A stretch of DNA of 64,000 nt from Streptomyces sp. NBC_00390 (GCF_036057275.1 NZ_CP107945.1:4960001-5024000); one strand, 5' to 3'; shown: positions 1-9,071, counted from the first letter of the stretch. Numbers and translations are program-made. The notes: a model not told the origin generated them from the letters alone.

Positions 1-1
1 C

Positions 2-562
2 GAAGTCAACCTGATCGGAAGTGCGGTGACGGGGCGGGCGTTTCTGCCCGTACTGACCGAAAGCCGGGGGTACTTCCTGCAGATCGCTTCGCTGGCCGCC
101 ATCACGCCGGCGCCGATGATGACGGCGTACTGCGCGTCCAAGGCGGGCGTCGAGGCGTTCGCACACAGCCTGCGCGCGGAGGTCGGCCACAGGGGAGTCA
201 GGGTCGGGGTCGGCTATCTGTCCTGGACGGACACGGACATGGTGCGGGGCGCCGACCAGGACGAGGTGATGCGGGAGTTGAGGCAGCGGCTGCCGTGGCC
301 GGCGAACCGGACGTACCCGCTGGGTCCGGCGGTGGACCGGATCGTGGCCGGCATCGAGCGCCGCTCCCCGCATGTGTACGCGCAGTGGTGGCTGCGCGGG
401 ATGCAGGCGGTGCGCGGTTATCTGCCGGGGCTCGTCGGGACGGTGGGCCAGCGGGAGATGAGGCGCTTCGAGCCGCGGCTGGGCGGTGTGGCGAAGGGGC
501 TCGTGGGGGCGGGCGGAGCGGCCGACGAGTCGGCCCGTACAGGGCGCACGGAGCGTAACTGA
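2..562 (+). CDS. SDR family oxidoreductase, 5' end outside window
   Basis: The gene runs in from before base 1; 186 C-terminal residues are visible. It is a classical short-chain dehydrogenase/reductase. The visible part holds the active-site region: a Ser in 'IASLAA' followed by the Tyr-x-x-x-Lys signature in 'TAYCASKAG'. The NAD(P)-binding Rossmann glycine motif must lie upstream of the window. The C-terminal tail after the catalytic helix (about 110 residues, ending 'RTGRTERN') is of ordinary length for uncharacterised streptomycete SDRs. The substrate cannot be deduced. An internal GTG at 26 is not the start, because the frame continues upstream with SDR-like sequence (EVNLIGSA). Confidence 0.85.
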   Translation, partial: EVNLIGSAVTGRAFLPVLTESRGYFLQIASLAAITPAPMMTAYCASKAGVEAFAHSLRAEVGHRGVRVGVGYLSWTDTDMVRGADQDEVMRELRQRLPWPANRTYPLGPAVDRIVAGIERRSPHVYAQWWLRGMQAVRGYLPGLVGTVGQREMRRFEPRLGGVAKGLVGAGGAADESARTGRTERN

Positions 563-659
563 TCGAAATGCGTGGTGTGTCCGTGCGTGCAAGGCTGGTC
601 GCAGCCCAGGGGGCGTACCCCGCCCCCGACCCCCCTTCTCCCTTCAAGGAGTGACTTCC

Positions 660-893
660 ATGGGCATTCAGGACCAGTTCAAGGACAAGGAACAGCGGCT
701 TGCCGGCCAGGCCAAGCAGGCGCAGCGTGGCGGCAAGCCGGCACCCCAGCAGCAGCCGACGCGAGGCCGACCGCAGCAGGGCCGCCCGGAGTCTCCGCAG
801 CGCGGCTCGCAGTCCCGGGACCAGCGGCGTGAGCGCATGCAGGACGAGATGCACGAGGGCGAGGACAGGACGGACCGGGGCTACGACGCCTGA
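660..893 (+). CDS. small hydrophilic conserved protein (77 aa)
   Basis: The product begins MGIQDQFKDKEQRLAGQAK and becomes a low-complexity Gln/Arg/Pro-rich tail ending in an acidic stretch. There is no signal peptide, membrane segment or known domain. I recognise the opening as that of a small protein common in streptomycetes, but its role is unknown; a charged, probably disordered cytoplasmic protein is all that can be said. The start is chosen because AAGGAG at 646-651 precedes the ATG at good spacing. The gene is isolated, with a strong terminator directly downstream at 921-950. Confidence 0.7.
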   Translation: MGIQDQFKDKEQRLAGQAKQAQRGGKPAPQQQPTRGRPQQGRPESPQRGSQSRDQRRERMQDEMHEGEDRTDRGYDA

Positions 894-920
894 CGAGGCG
901 TACGTGAGGCACGGTTGAAC

Positions 921-950
921 GAGGCGCACCCGCGAGCGCGGGTGCGCCTC
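921..950. terminator. intrinsic terminator
   Basis: Perfect 14-bp inverted repeat (GAGGCGCACCCGCG and its complement) around a 2-base centre, followed by TTCC. It lies between the small gene ending at 893 and the convergent tricorn gene ending at 1008, and can serve both strands. Confidence 0.8.
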
Positions 951-1007
951 TTCCGTGTGCCGTGCTTCTTCTGTGCGACGTGCCGTGCCCCCGCTCCCCG
1001 CGCCGCC

Positions 1008-4000
1008 CTACGGCCGTGGCGGGAGCGGGGGGCGGCGGCGGTTGGGGGTGCCGGAGTAGTCAGGGGGGACAGCGGCAGGAGCGGACTTCAGCATGTCCAG
1101 GGCGAGTTGGACGGCATCGTCCAGTTGCGCGTAACGGCCTTCCGCCCAGTCCATGGGCGTGCGCAGCGCATCCAGGTCCGGTTCGACGCCGTGGTTCTCG
1201 ATCGACCAGCCGTACGCGTCGAACCATGCCGCGTTCATCGGAACCGTGATCACCGTGCCGTCCCCCAGGCGGTGGCGGCCCGTCATGCCGACCACGCCGC
1301 CCCAGGTGCGGCTGCCCACCACCGGGCCCAGATTGAGGAGTTTGAAGGCCGCTGTGATCATGTCGCCGTCCGACGACGTCGCCTCGTCCGCGATCGCCAC
1401 CACCGGGCCGCGCGGCGCGTTCGAGGTGTAGGAGACCGGCTGGGCGTTGCGGGTGAGGTCCCAGCCCAGGATCTTGCGGGTCAGCTTCTCGATGACCAGC
1501 TCGCTGATGTGGCCTCCGGCGTTGCCGCGCACGTCCACGATCAGGGCGGGGCGGGACACCTCCAGACGCAGATCCCGGTTGAACTGGGCCCACCCGGAGC
1601 CTCCCATGTCCGGGATGTGCAGGTACCCGCACTTGCCGTCGCTCAACTTCCGGACCACCGCACGGCGTTTGGCCACCCAGTCCTGGTAGCGCAGCGGCCG
1701 CTCGTCCACCAGCGGCACGATCGCCACCCTGCGAGGCCGCCCGTTCTCGTCGTCCGCCGGGCGGAAGGTCAGCTCGACGGTCGTACCGCCCGCGGCGGAC
1801 AGCCTCGGGTACGGGCCGGCCACCGGATCCACCGGGCGTCCGTCGACATGGGTGAGGACCGCGCCCTCCCGGATCCCCGCCCCAGCGAGCGGAGAGCGTG
1901 CCTTGGAGTCGGACGAGTCACCCGGCAGGATGCGCTTGACCAGCCACTTCCCGTCCCGGCACACGAGGTTCGCGCCGAGCAGGCCCATCGCGCGCTGGTA
2001 GTGCGGCGGGCCCTCGTTGCGCCGCGCCGGGGTGACGTACGCATGGGAGGTGCCCAGCTCGCCCAGTACCTCGCGCATCAGATCCGCGAACTCGTCCGGC
2101 GACGCGACCCGTTCGACCAGTGGCCGGTACTGCTCCAGCACGGCGTCCCAGTCGATCCCGGACATGTCCGGGTCCCAGAAGAAGTCCCGCATGATGCGGC
2201 CCGCCTCGGCGTATGCCTGGCGCCACTCGGTGGGCGGGTCCACCTCGTGCAGGATGCGGCGCATGTCGATGAACACGGTCGAGTCGCTGTCGCCCGTCTC
2301 GGTGGCGGGCAGGGCCCTCAGGTCCCCGTCGTCCACGGCGACCAGCCGGCTGCCGTCGCCGCTCACCGAGAACCAGTCCAGGTGGCCGACGAGTTCGGTC
2401 TTGCGTGCCTTGGAGATGTCGAAGTGCTCGAGCGTGGGGCGCCCCGATGTGTCCGCCGGATTGACGAAGGTTTCGCCGAGCGCACCGGAGATCGGCCAGC
2501 GCAGCCAGACCAGTCCGCCGCCGGCCACCGGGTACAGCGCCGAGTACTTGGACGCGGCGACCGGGAACGGCGTCACCCGGTTCTCCAGGCCCTCGATCTC
2601 GACCATCACCGAGCTGTCGCCGGTCTCCTCCAGCGGATCGAGCCCGCCGGCGGCCGGCCGGCCGTCCGGCGAGAGCGCGAAGGGTGAGGGCGTGGCGGAC
2701 GACAGCGGTACGAGATAGGGGCGGCAGCCCAGCGGGAAGGACAGGTCGCCGGTGTGCACGTCGTACACCGGGTCGAAGCCGCGCCACGACAGGAACGCCA
2801 GAAAGCGGCCGTCGCGGGTGAAGACCGGATTCTCGTCCTCGAAGCGGCCGTTGGTGACGTCGACGATCGTGCGGTCGGCGATGTGCGCCATCTTGATCTG
2901 GCGCAGGGAGCGCCCGATGCCCGGATGGGACCAGGTCAGCCAGCCGCCGTTGGGGGAGAACGCCATGTCCCGCACCGGCCCGTTGACGGAGTGGATCAGT
3001 TCGGTGACCTCGCCGGTGGAATCCTCGGAGGCGTCGAGCAGCAGCAGCCGCCCGTCGTGCGTCGCGATCGCGAGCCGTTCCCCGTCCGGTCCGGAGACCA
3101 TCTCCTGGACCCGGCCGAGCTGCCCGGAGGCCAGCCGGCGTGCCTCACGGTCGCCGCTGGCCCGCGGCAGATACGCGATCTCGACGGCGTCCTCGCCGTC
3201 CGCGTCCGTGACATAGGCGACCTGTCCGCTGCTGCCGAGCATCACCGGCAGCCGGACCCGTACGCCCGGGGTGTCCGCGATGGTCCGGGCGGGTCCGTCG
3301 CGGTGCGTGAGCCAGTACAGGCTGCCGCGCACGTTGACGGCGCTGGCCCGCCCGGTCTCGTCGACCGCGACCCCGCCCACATGGTTGGCGGCCGGCACCT
3401 GGTACGTACGGCGTCCCGCGCGCGGCCCGCCCAGCCGTACCTCCAGCTTGCGCGGCCGGCCGTCGGGGATGTGCAGGTCGTCGACGATCCACAGGTCGCC
3501 CGCGCACTGGTACACGACCCTGCGCCCGTCGCTCGAGGCGTGCCGGGCGTAGAAGGCGTCGTGGTCGGTGTGGCGACGCAGGCCTGTCCCGTCCGGCAGG
3601 CAGGAGTACAGATTGCCGACGCCCTCGTGGTCGGACAGGAACGCGATCCGTCCGCCGTCGTCGGGGGACCAGCGCTCGGTGCCCGCACCGCGGATGAACA
3701 TGGGAGAGTCCAGATGGCCTTCCAGGTCGGCCAGCAGCCGCTCGCCGTGCAGCCACAGACGGCCCGTCGCTCCGCCGCGGTAGCGCTTCCAGGAGGCCGG
3801 TTCGTGCGGCGGCTTGCCGGTGAGCAGCAGGGTGCGCCGGTCCCCGCCGGGCAGGTCCGTGACGGCGATGTCCCAGACCGGCCCCCAGGGCAGCTGTCCG
3901 CCGGGCGCTCCGTCCGTGGTGACGCTGTAGGCCCAGGAGTAGTACGAGAACGGCTGGCCGTGCGAGGAGACGGCGAGGATGTGACCGTCGGGCGTCCAGC

Positions 4001-4298
4001 CGCACACCCGGGTGTCGGTCGAACCCCAGTAGCTGAGCCGCCGTGCCGGGCCGCCGTCGACGGGTGCGAGATGGATCTCCGGGTCGAGGCTGCGCCAGGT
4101 CGTGTAGGCGATCAGGCTGCCGTCGGGGGAGAAGCGCGGGTGGCCGACCCTGGTCCGGTCGACGGTGACGCGCCAGGCCCGCCCGGGGCGATGGCCCGCC
4201 GGCACCAGGGGCGCCACCCACAGGTCGTCCTCGGCCGTGAAGCACAGCAGTTCGTCGTGCAGATGCGGAAATCGGAGATACGCGACATCGTCACTCAC
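1008..4298 (-). CDS. tricorn protease homologue (S41 family), 1096 aa
   Basis: Large cytoplasmic serine peptidase that, in the tricorn family, trims oligopeptides released by the proteasome. The N-terminal two thirds is WD/TolB-like beta-propeller sequence with many 'SPDG'-type turns. A PDZ-like region and the C-terminal S41 core follow. The tricorn catalytic set is visible: Ser751-His752 in 'LGTSHAYV', Ser976-Asp977 in 'ATSSDGD' and Glu1034 in 'ENHGVEPD'. The longest reading frame begins at 4367, but family members begin near 'SDDVAYLRFPH', so I use the GTG at 4298 with a G-rich ribosome site just upstream. It is divergent from the TetR gene at 4460, and two palindromic operators lie between them, so regulation by that TetR is possible. 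Confidence 0.93.
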   Translation of the reverse strand: MSDDVAYLRFPHLHDELLCFTAEDDLWVAPLVPAGHRPGRAWRVTVDRTRVGHPRFSPDGSLIAYTTWRSLDPEIHLAPVDGGPARRLSYWGSTDTRVCGWTPDGHILAVSSHGQPFSYYSWAYSVTTDGAPGGQLPWGPVWDIAVTDLPGGDRRTLLLTGKPPHEPASWKRYRGGATGRLWLHGERLLADLEGHLDSPMFIRGAGTERWSPDDGGRIAFLSDHEGVGNLYSCLPDGTGLRRHTDHDAFYARHASSDGRRVVYQCAGDLWIVDDLHIPDGRPRKLEVRLGGPRAGRRTYQVPAANHVGGVAVDETGRASAVNVRGSLYWLTHRDGPARTIADTPGVRVRLPVMLGSSGQVAYVTDADGEDAVEIAYLPRASGDREARRLASGQLGRVQEMVSGPDGERLAIATHDGRLLLLDASEDSTGEVTELIHSVNGPVRDMAFSPNGGWLTWSHPGIGRSLRQIKMAHIADRTIVDVTNGRFEDENPVFTRDGRFLAFLSWRGFDPVYDVHTGDLSFPLGCRPYLVPLSSATPSPFALSPDGRPAAGGLDPLEETGDSSVMVEIEGLENRVTPFPVAASKYSALYPVAGGGLVWLRWPISGALGETFVNPADTSGRPTLEHFDISKARKTELVGHLDWFSVSGDGSRLVAVDDGDLRALPATETGDSDSTVFIDMRRILHEVDPPTEWRQAYAEAGRIMRDFFWDPDMSGIDWDAVLEQYRPLVERVASPDEFADLMREVLGELGTSHAYVTPARRNEGPPHYQRAMGLLGANLVCRDGKWLVKRILPGDSSDSKARSPLAGAGIREGAVLTHVDGRPVDPVAGPYPRLSAAGGTTVELTFRPADDENGRPRRVAIVPLVDERPLRYQDWVAKRRAVVRKLSDGKCGYLHIPDMGGSGWAQFNRDLRLEVSRPALIVDVRGNAGGHISELVIEKLTRKILGWDLTRNAQPVSYTSNAPRGPVVAIADEATSSDGDMITAAFKLLNLGPVVGSRTWGGVVGMTGRHRLGDGTVITVPMNAAWFDAYGWSIENHGVEPDLDALRTPMDWAEGRYAQLDDAVQLALDMLKSAPAAVPPDYSGTPNRRRPPLPPRP

Positions 4299-4370
4299 CC
4301 CCCAATGCTTTCGGTGCCTCGGGGGCGTGGCAACTCGGCCCGCTGCCGCACGCGTGAGCCAGGCCACAAG

Positions 4371-4430
4371 CGAAACGGTTTCGTTTCGATGGACGTATGG
4401 GCTAACTTCGAAGTGTACGAAACCGTTTCG
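4371..4430. promoter_or_regulatory. pair of 13-bp TetR-type operators
   Basis: CGAAACGGTTTCG at 4371-4383 and CGAAACCGTTTCG at 4418-4430 are each perfect inverted repeats around one central base, and are reverse complements of one another. They lie between the divergent tricorn (start 4298) and TetR (start 4460) genes, where a TetR autoregulator would bind. Centre-to-centre distance is 47 bp. Confidence 0.75.
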
Positions 4431-4459
4431 TTCGGCTGGCGCCCGGGAAGGGGACCGTC

Positions 4460-5047
4460 ATGACACGCAGCCGGCTCACCCCCGAGCGCGAGGCAGAGCT
4501 GTACAACGCCGTGCTCGACCTGTTGCGCGAGGTGGGTTACGACGCCCTGACCATGGACGCCGTCGCCGCCCGTACCCGCTCCAGCAAGGCCACCCTCTAC
4601 CGCCAGTGGGGGAGCAAGCCGGAGCTGGTCGCCATGTCGCTGCGGCACAGCAAGCCGGTGGACATCTCGCAGATCGACACCGGCAGCCTGCGCGGCGATT
4701 TTCACGAGATGGTCGCGCAGTCGGACGACTGTCAGATGGAGCGGGACACCGCGCTGGTGCGGGGCCTCTCACGGGCGGTCCACGAGAACGACGATCTGCT
4801 CCAGGCACTGCGCGAGCTGTTCATCGAACCCGAAATCACCGGACTCGACACCATGCTGCAACGGGCGATCGCCCGCGGCGAGATCGCCGCGGACAACCCC
4901 GCACTGAAGTACCTGTCGCACATGCTGGTCGGCGCCTTTGTCGCCCACCCGCTGATCAATGACGAGCCCATGACCCAGGACTTCCTGCGCGACTACCTGG
5001 ACGCCGTGATGCTCCCCGCACTGGGTCTCCCCGCCCCTGGCGTCTGA
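4460..5047 (+). CDS. TetR/AcrR family regulator
   Basis: 195 aa, typical TetR length. The N-terminal helix-turn-helix is clear (residues about 15-55: 'LREVGYDALTMDAVAARTRSSKATLYRQWGSK'-like order, with the canonical KATLYRQW recognition helix). The C-terminal ligand domain resembles the TetR_C family that often accompanies exporters. It lies 114 bp upstream of an MMPL transporter on the same strand and next to the operator pair at 4371-4430. The likely role is ligand-responsive repression of itself and of mmpL, perhaps also of tricorn. The ligand is unknown. The ATG at 4460 follows GAAGGGGACC at good spacing. Confidence 0.9.
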   Translation: MTRSRLTPEREAELYNAVLDLLREVGYDALTMDAVAARTRSSKATLYRQWGSKPELVAMSLRHSKPVDISQIDTGSLRGDFHEMVAQSDDCQMERDTALVRGLSRAVHENDDLLQALRELFIEPEITGLDTMLQRAIARGEIAADNPALKYLSHMLVGAFVAHPLINDEPMTQDFLRDYLDAVMLPALGLPAPGV

Positions 5048-5161
5048 GCTCCCCCTCCCCGATCGCACCACCGACAAAGTCCTACCTGACACGCACCGCT
5101 CACGTCGTCGGGCTGGTCATGCCTGCCCTAGTCCCAACGACCTGACCGGGAGCCCGTACTC

Positions 5162-7327
5162 GTGGCCACGTATCTCTACAAACTCGGACGGACCGCCTTC
5201 CGGCGGCGCCGACTCGTCGCCTTCATATGGGTGGCGCTGCTGGTACTCGCCGGGGTCGGCGCGGCCTCCGCGTCCACCGCCACCTCCTCCTCCTTCTCCA
5301 TCCCGGGTACGGAGGCCCAGAAGGCCTTCGACCTGCTCGACGAACGCTTCCCCGGTGGCAGCGCCGACGGGGCGACCGCCCGGGTGGTCTTCAAGGCCCC
5401 GGACAGCGAGAAGATGACCGAGGCCGCCAACCGGGCCGAGGTGGACAAGGCGGTCAGCGAGCTGAAGTCCGGCTCCGACCAGATCGCCTCGGTCACCGAC
5501 CCGTACGCGGCGGGCGCCGTTTCCAAGGACGGCAGGACCGCCTATGTCTCGGTCTCGTACAAGGTCAACGGCATGGAGCTGACCGACGCCGCGCGTGAGG
5601 AGCTCCAGGAGACCGGCGCCGAGGCGCGGGAGGCCGGGCTGACCGTCGAGATCGGCGGCGATGCGCTGCAGGCCGCCCCCGAGACCGGGGCGGGCGAGAT
5701 CATCGGCGTGATCATCGCCGGAGTCGTCCTCGTCATCACCTTCGGCTCCCTGGTCGCGGCGGGACTGCCGCTGCTCACCGCGATCATCGGCGTCGGCATC
5801 GGGATCTCCACCATCACCGCGCTGGCGAACGTCCTCGACCTGGGCTCCACCACCGCCACACTGGCCACGATGATCGGCCTGGCGGTCGGTATCGACTACG
5901 CGCTGTTCATCGTCTCCCGCTACCGCGCCGAACTGGCCGAGGGACGCGAGCACGAGGACGCCGCCGGACGGGCCGTCGGCACCGCGGGCTCCGCGGTCGT
6001 CTTCGCCGGACTGACCGTCGTCATCGCGCTGGTGGGCCTTGCCGTCGTCAACATCCCGATGCTCACCAAGATGGGCTTCGCCGCGGCCGGCACGGTCGTG
6101 ATCGCCGTCCTCATCGCCCTCACCCTGATCCCCGCCCTGCTCGGCTTCGCGGGCAAGCGGGTGCTGGGCCGCAAGGTGCGCAAGGGCAAGCAGATCAGTG
6201 ACAAGCCGAACGCCGGCACCCGCTGGGCCAGCTTCGTGCTGCGCCGCCCGGTGGTCGTACTGCTCGCCGGTGTGCTGGGTCTCGGCGCGATCGCCGTTCC
6301 GACCGGATCGCTCGAGATGGGCCTGCCCGACGACGGCTCGCAGCCGACGAGCACCACTCAGCGCAAGGCGTACGACCTGCTCTCCGACGGTTTCGGCCCC
6401 GGCTTCAACGGCCCGCTCATGGTTGTCGTCGACGGCGACCGGCAGAAGGCGGACCGTACCGTCGAGGTGATCCAGGGCATCGAGGGCGCCGCCGCCGTCA
6501 CCCCGGCGACACTCAACAAGGCCGGCGACACCGCGATGATCACGGTCGTCCCGAAGGACCGGCCGTCCTCGGCCGCCACCGAGGAGCTCGTCCACTCCAT
6601 ACGGGACGCCGGTGACGACGACGTCCTGGTCACCGGTGCGACCGCGATGAACATCGACTTCTCGCAGCGGATGAACGACGCGCTGCTGCCCTATCTGGCG
6701 CTCGTCGTGGGCCTGGCGTTCCTGCTGCTGATGGTGGTATTCCGCTCGGTGCTGGTGCCCCTCAAGGCCGCCCTCGGCTTCCTGCTCTCCGTCGTCGCGG
6801 CGCTGGGTGCGGTCGTGGCCGTCTTCCAGTGGGGCTGGCTCGGCTCGCTCTTCGGCGTCGAGCAGACCGGCCCGATCATGTCGATGATGCCGATCTTCAT
6901 GGTGGGCGTGGTCTTCGGTCTCGCGATGGACTACGAGGTGTTCCTCGTGACCCGGATGCGGGAGGCGTACGTCCACGGAGAGCGGCCCGGCCAGGCCGTT
7001 GTCACCGGCTTCCAGCACAGCGCCCGGGTGGTCGTCGCGGCGGCGATCATCATGATCGCTGTCTTCTCCGGCTTCATCGGCTCCAGCGAGCAGATGATCA
7101 AGATGATCGGCTTCGGCCTCGCGATCGCTGTCTTCTTCGACGCCTTCGTGGTCCGGATGGCGATCGTCCCGGCGGTGCTGGCCCTGCTGGGCCACAAGGC
7201 ATGGTGGCTGCCCCGCTGGCTGGACCGGGCGCTGCCCGATGTCGACGTGGAGGGCGAGAAGCTGAACAAGGAACTCGCCGCGACGTCCGTGGACGGGGGC
7301 GAGGAGCGGGAGTTGGCGCGCGCCTGA
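5162..7327 (+). CDS. MMPL family RND-type membrane transporter
   Basis: 721 aa integral membrane protein of the actinobacterial MMPL class, which exports lipids or small molecules using the proton gradient. The layout is an N-terminal TM helix, a periplasmic loop (about residues 45-170), a block of five TM helices, a long loop, TM, a second periplasmic loop, and five more TM helices. The conserved helix motifs 'GLAVGIDYALFIVSRYR' and 'GLAMDYEVFLVTRMR' carry the Asp-Tyr pairs expected to relay protons. GTG start at 5162 with GGGAG at 5148-5152. The adjacent TetR gene upstream suggests drug- or metabolite-induced expression; the cargo cannot be told. Confidence 0.92.
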   Translation: MATYLYKLGRTAFRRRRLVAFIWVALLVLAGVGAASASTATSSSFSIPGTEAQKAFDLLDERFPGGSADGATARVVFKAPDSEKMTEAANRAEVDKAVSELKSGSDQIASVTDPYAAGAVSKDGRTAYVSVSYKVNGMELTDAAREELQETGAEAREAGLTVEIGGDALQAAPETGAGEIIGVIIAGVVLVITFGSLVAAGLPLLTAIIGVGIGISTITALANVLDLGSTTATLATMIGLAVGIDYALFIVSRYRAELAEGREHEDAAGRAVGTAGSAVVFAGLTVVIALVGLAVVNIPMLTKMGFAAAGTVVIAVLIALTLIPALLGFAGKRVLGRKVRKGKQISDKPNAGTRWASFVLRRPVVVLLAGVLGLGAIAVPTGSLEMGLPDDGSQPTSTTQRKAYDLLSDGFGPGFNGPLMVVVDGDRQKADRTVEVIQGIEGAAAVTPATLNKAGDTAMITVVPKDRPSSAATEELVHSIRDAGDDDVLVTGATAMNIDFSQRMNDALLPYLALVVGLAFLLLMVVFRSVLVPLKAALGFLLSVVAALGAVVAVFQWGWLGSLFGVEQTGPIMSMMPIFMVGVVFGLAMDYEVFLVTRMREAYVHGERPGQAVVTGFQHSARVVVAAAIIMIAVFSGFIGSSEQMIKMIGFGLAIAVFFDAFVVRMAIVPAVLALLGHKAWWLPRWLDRALPDVDVEGEKLNKELAATSVDGGEERELARA

Positions 7328-7360
7328 TCGCGGGGCGCGGGAATCGGACCCCGGGGGCAT

Positions 7361-7389
7361 CCGGCCGGCGCGGTATCCGCGCCGGCCGG
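7361..7389. terminator. bidirectional intrinsic terminator
   Basis: Perfect 13-bp arms (CCGGCCGGCGCGG and complement) with a 3-base TAT loop, placed between the convergent MMPL gene (ends 7327) and the SsgA-like gene (ends 7475). Confidence 0.8.
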
Positions 7390-7474
7390 GGCCGGTGAAG
7401 GCACCGGCTGAGGCGGGCCCCCGGCGCGACGGCACCGGGGACGGGGTACGTCGCGGACCCGGTGGCCGTATCCG

Positions 7475-7819
7475 TCAGCCAGTGGCTGCGGGTGCGGCCA
7501 CCGCGTACGTGTGGCTCAGGAACCGCATCAGCGTCTTGGCGTCGAACTGCACCACGGCGACACCGTCGGGTGTGTGGAACTCCACCACCGCCTGCACCCG
7601 ACCGCACGGCCAGACGCTGATGTCGCCGACGCTCACCGGCACACGCAGGCCGGTCTCCAGCAGCGCGCGGGGGAAGGTCCACTCCCGGCCGCTGGGAAAG
7701 GCGAAGCTCACGGCCTGCGGTTCGGCCGGATCGTAGATCATGGACACGTGCACGGATCGGTACTGAGGAGCGTCGGTGACTATCCGGCCCCGGGCGTGTT
7801 CTTCGACGGCGGCGGGCAT
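7475..7819 (-). CDS. SsgA-like sporulation/cell-division protein (SALP)
   Basis: 114 aa. The sequence follows the SsgA/SsgB pattern: 'MIYDPAEPQAVSFAF' then 'EWTFPRALLETGL' then 'GDISVWP' then 'VVEFHTPDGVAVVQFDA' and a final helix. SALPs are confined to morphologically complex actinomycetes; they guide septum placement and peptidoglycan remodelling during sporulation. It is shorter than SsgA and I cannot assign it to a lettered subtype. The ATG at 7819 has GGAG about 8 bases upstream. It is transcribed divergently from the metal-uptake operon at 7991. Confidence 0.85.
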   Translation of the reverse strand: MPAAVEEHARGRIVTDAPQYRSVHVSMIYDPAEPQAVSFAFPSGREWTFPRALLETGLRVPVSVGDISVWPCGRVQAVVEFHTPDGVAVVQFDAKTLMRFLSHTYAVAAPAATG

Positions 7820-7924
7820 GTGGCGCTCCTCACACTCGTCTGATCTAGTACTTTGTCTTGCTTGTCATCTAATGTCGCATATTTCCCGCTTTGAAACCTT
7901 GCCTGTTCTGTAAGTTGTGCGCTC

Positions 7925-7941
7925 TTGCAAGTCGTTTGCAG
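7925..7941. promoter_or_regulatory. Nur-box-like site (nickel regulator operator)
   Basis: TTGCAA-N5-TTGCAG, which matches the published streptomycete Nur consensus tTGCaa-N5-ttGCAA at 11 of 12 defined positions. It lies 50 bp upstream of the CbiM/NikM start, suitable for repression of the uptake operon by Ni-loaded Nur, a Fur-family protein. No cobalamin riboswitch boxes were seen here. Confidence 0.65.
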
Positions 7942-7990
7942 GAAGGTTCATCATTGGACGGTTATCCATCTGTCCGAAGCGGAGCAGCCC

Positions 7991-9070
7991 ATGCATGTCC
8001 CTGACGGTTTCATCGACGCACCTGTCTCGGTGGCCGCCGGAGTCGTCGCCGCAGGCGCCGTCGCCGTCAGCCTCCGCGGCGCCCGACGTGAACTGGGCGG
8101 ATCCCCGGTCGCACTGGTGGGGGCCGAACGCACCGCGCCGCTGGCCGGCCTGGTCGCCGCATTCGTCTTCGCGGTGCAGATGCTCAACTTCCCCGTCGCG
8201 GCGGGCACCAGCGGACATCTGCTGGGAGGCGCGCTCGCGGCCATACTTGTCGGCCCGTACACCGGGGTCCTGTGCATGGCCGTCGTGCTGCTGATGCAGG
8301 GCATCCTCTTCGCGGACGGCGGCCTGACAGCGCTCGGCGTGAACATCACCGTCATGGGCGTGATCACTGTCCTCGTGGCGTACGGGCTGTTCCGCGGCCT
8401 GCTCGTGGTCCTGCCCCGTACCCGCCGCTCGGTGACCGCCGCCTCCTTCGCCGCCGCGCTGGTCTCCGTCCCGGCCTCCGCAGCCGCCTTCACCCTGATC
8501 TACGCGGTCGGCGGGGTCACCGAGGTCCCGATCGGGTCCGTCTTCACCGCCATGGTCGGCGTGCACACCCTGATCGGTATCGGCGAGGCCACCATCACCA
8601 TGCTGACCGTCGGTGCAGTCCTCGCGGTGCGGCCGGACCTCGTGTACGGCGCGCGCGGCCTGTCCGCCCCGCTCAAGCTCAGGGTCGGCGGCGAGCTGGT
8701 GGACGCTCCGGCCGCCGCCCCAGCCCCGGCCGCCCCACGTTCCCCGCGCAAGGTCTGGCTCGCCGGCCTCGCAACCTCCCTGGTCCTGGCCGGATTCGTG
8801 TCCTTCTACGCGTCCGCCGATCCCGACGGCCTGGAGAAGGTCGCCGCGGACAAGGGCTTCGACACGTCGGTCGAGGAGCACGCCGCCGCCGAGTCGCCGC
8901 TGGCCGACTACGGCGTCAAGGACATCTCCGACGCCAGGGTTTCCGGCGGCCTCGCGGGTGTGATCGGCGTCGGCGCCACCGTCGTCGTGGGCAGCGGGGT
9001 GTTCTACGTGGTGCGGAGGCGGCGTACCGAGGACGCCGGACCCACCGCCGTACCGAGCACCTCGGCCTGA
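7991..9070 (+). CDS. ECF-type nickel/cobalt uptake component CbiM/NikM with C-terminal PDGLE domain
   Basis: 359 aa membrane protein that captures the metal ion in group I energy-coupling-factor transporters. The mature N-terminus Met1-His2 of 'MHVPDGF' and His76 in 'TSGHLLGG' are the residues that coordinate the metal in this family, so the ATG at 7991 (GGAG at 7981-7984) is the necessary start. The CbiM core covers residues about 1-215 with six to seven TM helices. A linker leads to a PDGLE region (about 250-350, 'ADPDGLEKVAADKGF') with flanking TM segments that replaces the separate CbiN/NikN subunit. It heads a four-gene overlapping run with CbiQ and CbiO. The Nur-like box upstream favours nickel over cobalt. 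Confidence 0.9.
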   Translation: MHVPDGFIDAPVSVAAGVVAAGAVAVSLRGARRELGGSPVALVGAERTAPLAGLVAAFVFAVQMLNFPVAAGTSGHLLGGALAAILVGPYTGVLCMAVVLLMQGILFADGGLTALGVNITVMGVITVLVAYGLFRGLLVVLPRTRRSVTAASFAAALVSVPASAAAFTLIYAVGGVTEVPIGSVFTAMVGVHTLIGIGEATITMLTVGAVLAVRPDLVYGARGLSAPLKLRVGGELVDAPAAAPAPAAPRSPRKVWLAGLATSLVLAGFVSFYASADPDGLEKVAADKGFDTSVEEHAAAESPLADYGVKDISDARVSGGLAGVIGVGATVVVGSGVFYVVRRRRTEDAGPTAVPSTSA

Positions 9071-9071
9071 C

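Noticed and set aside
915-2687. 590-codon plus-strand frame
   Set aside because: Also antisense to tricorn; Arg/His/Val-rich translation and a start inside a terminator hairpin.
2754-4463. 569-codon plus-strand frame
   Set aside because: Antisense shadow of the tricorn gene, whose catalytic residues and propeller motifs are clear. No ribosome site or motif in the shadow.
5117-7435. 772-codon minus-strand frame
   Set aside because: Antisense to the MMPL transporter; Asp/His/Gly-rich translation typical of shadow frames.
7820-7990. Cobalamin riboswitch upstream of the CbiM gene
   Set aside because: No B12-box or matching stem elements could be found in the 171 bp; the Nur-like site explains regulation better.
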